A stretch of DNA of 7,846 bases from NCBI GenBank assembly GCA_003486645.1, contig DNGI01000289.1, forward strand, positions 12,324-20,169, in the 5' to 3' direction. Origin of the DNA: Cyanobacteria bacterium UBA11370 (GTDB lineage: Bacteria > Cyanobacteriota > Cyanobacteriia > Cyanobacteriales > Coleofasciculaceae). A program made the position numbers and the translations under genes. Shown piece by piece: positions 5,292 to 7,846 of this stretch (the first letter of the stretch is position 1; each line of letters opens with the position of its first letter). Under the pieces are notes generated by a model that was not told where the DNA came from, ran no database searches, and saw only the letters and a program-made list of their open reading frames with translations.

Positions 5292-6572
5292 TTATTGTTG
5301 AGGCCAACTCTCCTCAATATCTTTCAACACAGTATCCACATCTTTCCCCCCAATATAATCAACAATACCCGTCCAGAATGTACCCGTACCTACTGCTCCT
5401 GGCATCATATCCGAACCATCGAAGCGAATAACTTTCGCATTGGTTAATATTTCCGCTTGACGTTTGGTAATCTCATCGGGATAAGCCTCTAAACGAACTT
5501 CTTTGTGAGGGGAAAGATAACCCCCAAAACTTGCCCAAATTTCATGAGGTTTTGGTGTTGCCAAATATTCCATTAACTTTCTGGCTTCTGGGGTATCATT
5601 AAACATTGCCACTACTTCACCCGATACTAAAACAGGCGCACCCACTTCTGGATTAATCATGGGTAATGGAAAAACACTCACATCCTTACCCATAACCACA
5701 TTTTCAGGGAAGAAAGCCGCAATAAAACTACCTTGATGGTGCATATAACAACTCGGTGGATCTTCAATCAGTCCCTTGGGTGAGTCACCAAAAGGAGTGC
5801 TAATTACACCTGTTTTTCCACCCACCACATACTTAGGATTCAGAGCAATTTTACCAAAGGTTTCAAATGCTGTTTTAACGGCGGGATCATTGAAAGGAAT
5901 TTCATGAGTAATCCAGCGATCATAAACCTCTGCTCCCGACGTATGGAGTAGAATATCTTCCACCCAATCTGTTCCCACCCAACCCGTAGCATTGCCATTT
6001 TCTATACCCAAACACCAGGGTACACCCCCATCTGCCACAATCTTATCGGATAAGGTCATCATTTCATCCCAAGTCTTCGGAATTTGATAACCTTTGGCTG
6101 CAAATGCTGTAGGATTGTACCAGATTAAACTCTTAACAAATGCTCGATACCAGATCCCATAAATCTTATTATCAACGGTTGCTAAGTTCAGCCAGTCTTG
6201 AGCATAATAATTTGATAGTTGCTTCGTGTCCATAAACGTATCAATAGACACTAACTTCCCTTCTCTCGCAAAATCAGCCATTAAACCTGGTTGGGGAAAC
6301 ATAGCAATATCTGGTGCATTTCCAGAGTCTACGCGCACAGGTAAAAGCGTGGCAAATTCATTCGTTCCCTCATACACTACCTTAATACCTGTTGCTTCAG
6401 TAAAAGGAGCTAATGCCTTTTGCAATTCTTGTTCACCTTTCCCTGTAACAACTCCCATAATCGTAACTGTACCACTTTTATGAGTCGCTGCTTTGGGGGA
6501 GCCACAAGCGACTACAAGCAGGGATAAACTTATGATTAAAGTTAGTGACTGACCAACTTTTTGTGTAAACAT
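5292..6572 (-). CDS. ggtB: ABC importer solute-binding lipoprotein GgtB (AglE-like)
   Basis: This 426-residue, family-1 extracellular sugar-binding protein would capture the substrate in the periplasm for GgtC/GgtD. The N-terminus is a lipoprotein signal: a charged start, a hydrophobic stretch (about 9-22) and the lipobox V-V-A-C with the acylated cysteine at C23. The mature part begins with VTIMGVVTGKGEQELQKALA, the usual first strand and helix of the fold, followed by the hinge-type segment GNAPDIAMFPQPG (84-96). DDT- or ET-type sugar contacts cannot be assigned by eye. Length and features fit AglE/GgtB proteins for alpha-glucosides and glucosylglycerol; sucrose or trehalose are alternatives. 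No strong ribosome-binding site precedes the ATG (AAGAAATAGAA). It has the same direction as ggtC but is separated from it by about 3.4 kb carrying other genes, so it is probably transcribed separately. Confidence 0.87.
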   Translation of the reverse strand: MFTQKVGQSLTLIISLSLLVVACGSPKAATHKSGTVTIMGVVTGKGEQELQKALAPFTEATGIKVVYEGTNEFATLLPVRVDSGNAPDIAMFPQPGLMADFAREGKLVSIDTFMDTKQLSNYYAQDWLNLATVDNKIYGIWYRAFVKSLIWYNPTAFAAKGYQIPKTWDEMMTLSDKIVADGGVPWCLGIENGNATGWVGTDWVEDILLHTSGAEVYDRWITHEIPFNDPAVKTAFETFGKIALNPKYVVGGKTGVISTPFGDSPKGLIEDPPSCYMHHQGSFIAAFFPENVVMGKDVSVFPLPMINPEVGAPVLVSGEVVAMFNDTPEARKLMEYLATPKPHEIWASFGGYLSPHKEVRLEAYPDEITKRQAEILTNAKVIRFDGSDMMPGAVGTGTFWTGIVDYIGGKDVDTVLKDIEESWPQQ

Positions 6573-6732
6573 TTCTATTTCTTGCCAAGGAGAATAAATG
6601 AAACCGTAGCAAGCACCCCAATTACGCCTCGTGACGCATCGTTCAAACTAAGGAATCACAGCCAAAATCAATAGTGAAGCCTTATTCGCTTTTCCAAGAT
6701 AACTGGACTTCCAAAACTCGGCAACAAATCTG

Positions 6733-6767
6733 TTGGGAGTGGGGAGTAGGGAGTGGGGAGTGGGGAT
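6733..6767 (+). repeat. Heptamer tandem repeat TGGGGAG, 5 units
   Basis: Five head-to-tail 7-mers (TTGGGAG, TGGGGAG, TAGGGAG, TGGGGAG, TGGGGAT) occur here. These resemble the short tandemly repeated repetitive heptamers known from filamentous cyanobacteria. The repeat is non-coding and G-rich on the plus strand. Confidence 0.8.
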
Positions 6768-6799
6768 GGTGAGGCTTTTTGCAGGAAAGTTGAGGTTTG

Positions 6800-6967
6800 G
6801 AACTCGGAAGTTAAATTTCAGAACTCGGCTTTTGCAAATTGGAACTCGAAATGTCCAGTTTAGAACTTGGAAGTTGGACTTTAGAACTCGGCTTTTGTAA
6901 CTTGGAACTCGAAATGTCAAGTTCCGAACTCGGAAGTTAGACTTCAGAACTCAAAATGTCCAGTTAA
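6800..6967 (-). repeat. 21-nt tandem repeat array 2 with a 63-nt higher-order period
   Basis: Eight exact 21-nt steps each begin GAACTC, GAACTT or similar (6800, 6821, 6842, 6863, 6884, 6905, 6926, 6947); degenerate units flank both ends. The units fall into three types: A (GAACTCGGAAGTT...), B (GAACTCGGCTTTTG...) and C (GAACTCGAAATGTC...), in the order A-B-C-A-B-C-A-C. The first two 63-nt blocks agree at 53 of 63 positions by my count. Reverse-complemented, units resemble array 1 (CTTCCGAG against GTTTCGAG). The open frame across it starts at TTG without a ribosome-binding site. Confidence 0.85.
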
Positions 6968-7038
6968 GAGTTAGAAATTCCGTTATTTTTGCTCGAACTA
7001 TCTACCTCAAAACGACAACGGTGAGCAAACAGACACAA

Positions 7039-7060
7039 CTATAGCAGTTCTCCTATAGGA
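7039..7060. promoter_or_regulatory. CTATAG pair with a 10-bp palindrome upstream of the methyltransferase gene
   Basis: CTATAG at 7039-7044 is repeated at 7053-7058 inside the perfect palindrome TCCTATAGGA (7051-7060), 35 bp before the ATG. Similar CTATAGCA...CTATAGG motifs are, in my recollection, dispersed in cyanobacterial intergenic DNA. It may be an interspersed repeat, an operator or part of a promoter; the sequence does not decide. Confidence 0.4.
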
Positions 7061-7094
7061 TCAAATACACTATTTAGGCTTCATCCTTTATCCT

Positions 7095-7826
7095 ATGGAA
7101 TCCTACAAAGAAGACTTAGCCTATATTCATGATGTCGGTTATAGCGACTACGCTCTTAAATCGGCTCCTGGTATCTTAGAAATCCTGAATCGTAGTAAAA
7201 TACATCAAGGTTTAGTCGTAGACTTAGGTTGCGGTAGTGGATTATTAGCCCAAGAACTTGTAAAAGCTGGTTATCATGTTCTGGGGATTGATATTTCTGA
7301 GTCGATGATTGCGATCGCACGCGCCAGAGTCCTCAATGCGGAGTTTCGGATCGAATCATTATTCAAAACCAACATTCCCCCCTGTAATGCTGTTATCTCT
7401 ATCGGTGAATGTTTCAACTATCTGTTCGATTCAGATAGCAATTCCACTTCACTCCTGGAACTTTTCCGTCGCATCTATAATGCTTTAACTCCCAGAGGTG
7501 TCTTAATTTTCGATATTGTGGAACCGGGACAGATCCCACCCGGAACTATAACAAAAGGGTTTACTGAAGGAGACGATTGGGTTGTACTGGTGGAAAAAGA
7601 AGAGGATCGAGAACAAGAAGTATTAACCCGTCGGATTATTACCTTTCGCAAAATTGGAGACTACTATAGACGAGATGAAGAACTACACCGTCAGCGGTTA
7701 TACAAGGCGAAGGATATAGCGATAGAACTGCGTCAAATAGGTTTCCGAGTTCAAGTTATGCGTCGTTATGGTGAGTATAATCTACCCAAAGCTCGTGCTG
7801 CGTTTATTGCACGTAAACTAAAATGA
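7095..7826 (+). CDS. Class I SAM-dependent methyltransferase
   Basis: This 243-residue cytoplasmic enzyme has the Rossmann methyltransferase fold. Motif I, which binds S-adenosylmethionine, is VVDLGCGSGLLA (residues 41-52). The acidic end of strand 2 is GIDISESMIAIAR (64-76), where D66 should bind the ribose hydroxyls. Strand 4 is NAVISIGECFNYL (98-110), and strand 5 is LTPRGVLIFDI (131-141). The C-terminal part, with many charged residues, probably binds the substrate, which cannot be told from sequence; small-molecule methyltransferases of the Methyltransf_25/11 groups are closest in appearance. The gene is complete. The ATG has no recognisable ribosome-binding site (CTTTATCCT precedes it). 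It is divergent from ggtB and shows no obvious functional tie to the importer. Confidence 0.87.
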   Translation: MESYKEDLAYIHDVGYSDYALKSAPGILEILNRSKIHQGLVVDLGCGSGLLAQELVKAGYHVLGIDISESMIAIARARVLNAEFRIESLFKTNIPPCNAVISIGECFNYLFDSDSNSTSLLELFRRIYNALTPRGVLIFDIVEPGQIPPGTITKGFTEGDDWVVLVEKEEDREQEVLTRRIITFRKIGDYYRRDEELHRQRLYKAKDIAIELRQIGFRVQVMRRYGEYNLPKARAAFIARKLK

Positions 7827-7828
7827 TG

Positions 7829-7846
7829 TTTGTTGTTTGTTGTTTG
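7829..7846 (+). repeat. Heptamer repeat TGTTTGT at the window end
   Basis: Nearly three copies of a 7-mer follow directly after the methyltransferase stop codon and run off the window. It is another period-7 intergenic repeat. Confidence 0.6.

Larger units (their letters stand above)
6573..7094. other. Divergent ggtB/methyltransferase intergenic region
   Basis: This stretch of 522 bp has no supported gene. From left to right it holds the ggtB leader, heptamer repeats (6733-6767), the second 21-nt array (6800-6967) and a pair of CTATAG palindromes (7039-7060) ahead of the methyltransferase gene. Promoters for both flanking genes must be here but none is clear. Confidence 0.6.

Noticed and set aside
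6587..6609. AAGGAG followed by ATG on the plus strand just upstream of ggtB
   Set aside because: The frame stops after three codons (ATG AAA CCG TAG), so it is a coincidental ribosome-binding-site-like string.
6648..6920. 90-codon minus-strand frame across array 2
   Set aside because: TTG start, no ribosome-binding site, and the composition is dictated by the 21-nt repeat.
6800..6967. CRISPR array
   Set aside because: Units abut with no unique spacers of constant length, the unit is too short, and no cas gene is present.

Overview
The window looks like chromosomal DNA of a cyanobacterium that probably fixes nitrogen. The octamer GCGATCGC (HIP1, typical of many cyanobacterial genomes) occurs nine times (starting at 307, 631, 1038, 1705, 1813, 3471, 3535, 4237 and 7311). 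Intergenic DNA is rich in period-7 and period-21 tandem repeats of the kind common in filamentous cyanobacteria. The proteins are of cyanobacterial type, including a nif-specific ferredoxin III. No tRNA, rRNA, transposase or CRISPR array was seen.

Layout: (1) 60-1936, minus strand: two overlapping inner-membrane permease genes of a glucosylglycerol/alpha-glucoside-type ABC importer (ggtC then ggtD). (2) 1937-2335: divergent intergenic region with a sequence cassette that recurs at 4949-5036. (3) 2336-2629, plus strand: fdxB, a 2[4Fe-4S] nif-type ferredoxin. (4) 2704-3001: a 21-nt tandem repeat that reverses orientation at a palindrome and fills the space between the convergent genes. (5) 3002-4711, minus strand: four small genes in one direction (TPR-like protein, freestanding helical domain, small acidic protein, conserved 155-aa protein). 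(6) 4712-5291: gene-free, with the second cassette copy. (7) 5292-6572, minus strand: the solute-binding lipoprotein ggtB. (8) 6573-7094: gene-free, with heptamer repeats and a second 21-nt array that has a 63-nt higher-order period. (9) 7095-7826, plus strand: a class I SAM-dependent methyltransferase.

How the genes fit together: GgtB (periplasmic capture) and GgtC/GgtD (membrane channel) should form one importer for compatible solutes such as glucosylglycerol, sucrose or trehalose; the ATPase GgtA is not in the window. As I recall, ggtBCD are contiguous in Synechocystis. Here about 3.4 kb carrying fdxB and the four small genes lies between ggtB and ggtC. FdxB suggests that the inserted block is at least partly linked to nitrogen fixation, but no nif structural gene is present, so this is inference.

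The least explained signals are the duplicated upstream cassette with conserved internal spacing, the head-to-head 21-nt repeat array, and the matching array on the far side of ggtB. No unmistakable new enzymatic or defence system is visible.
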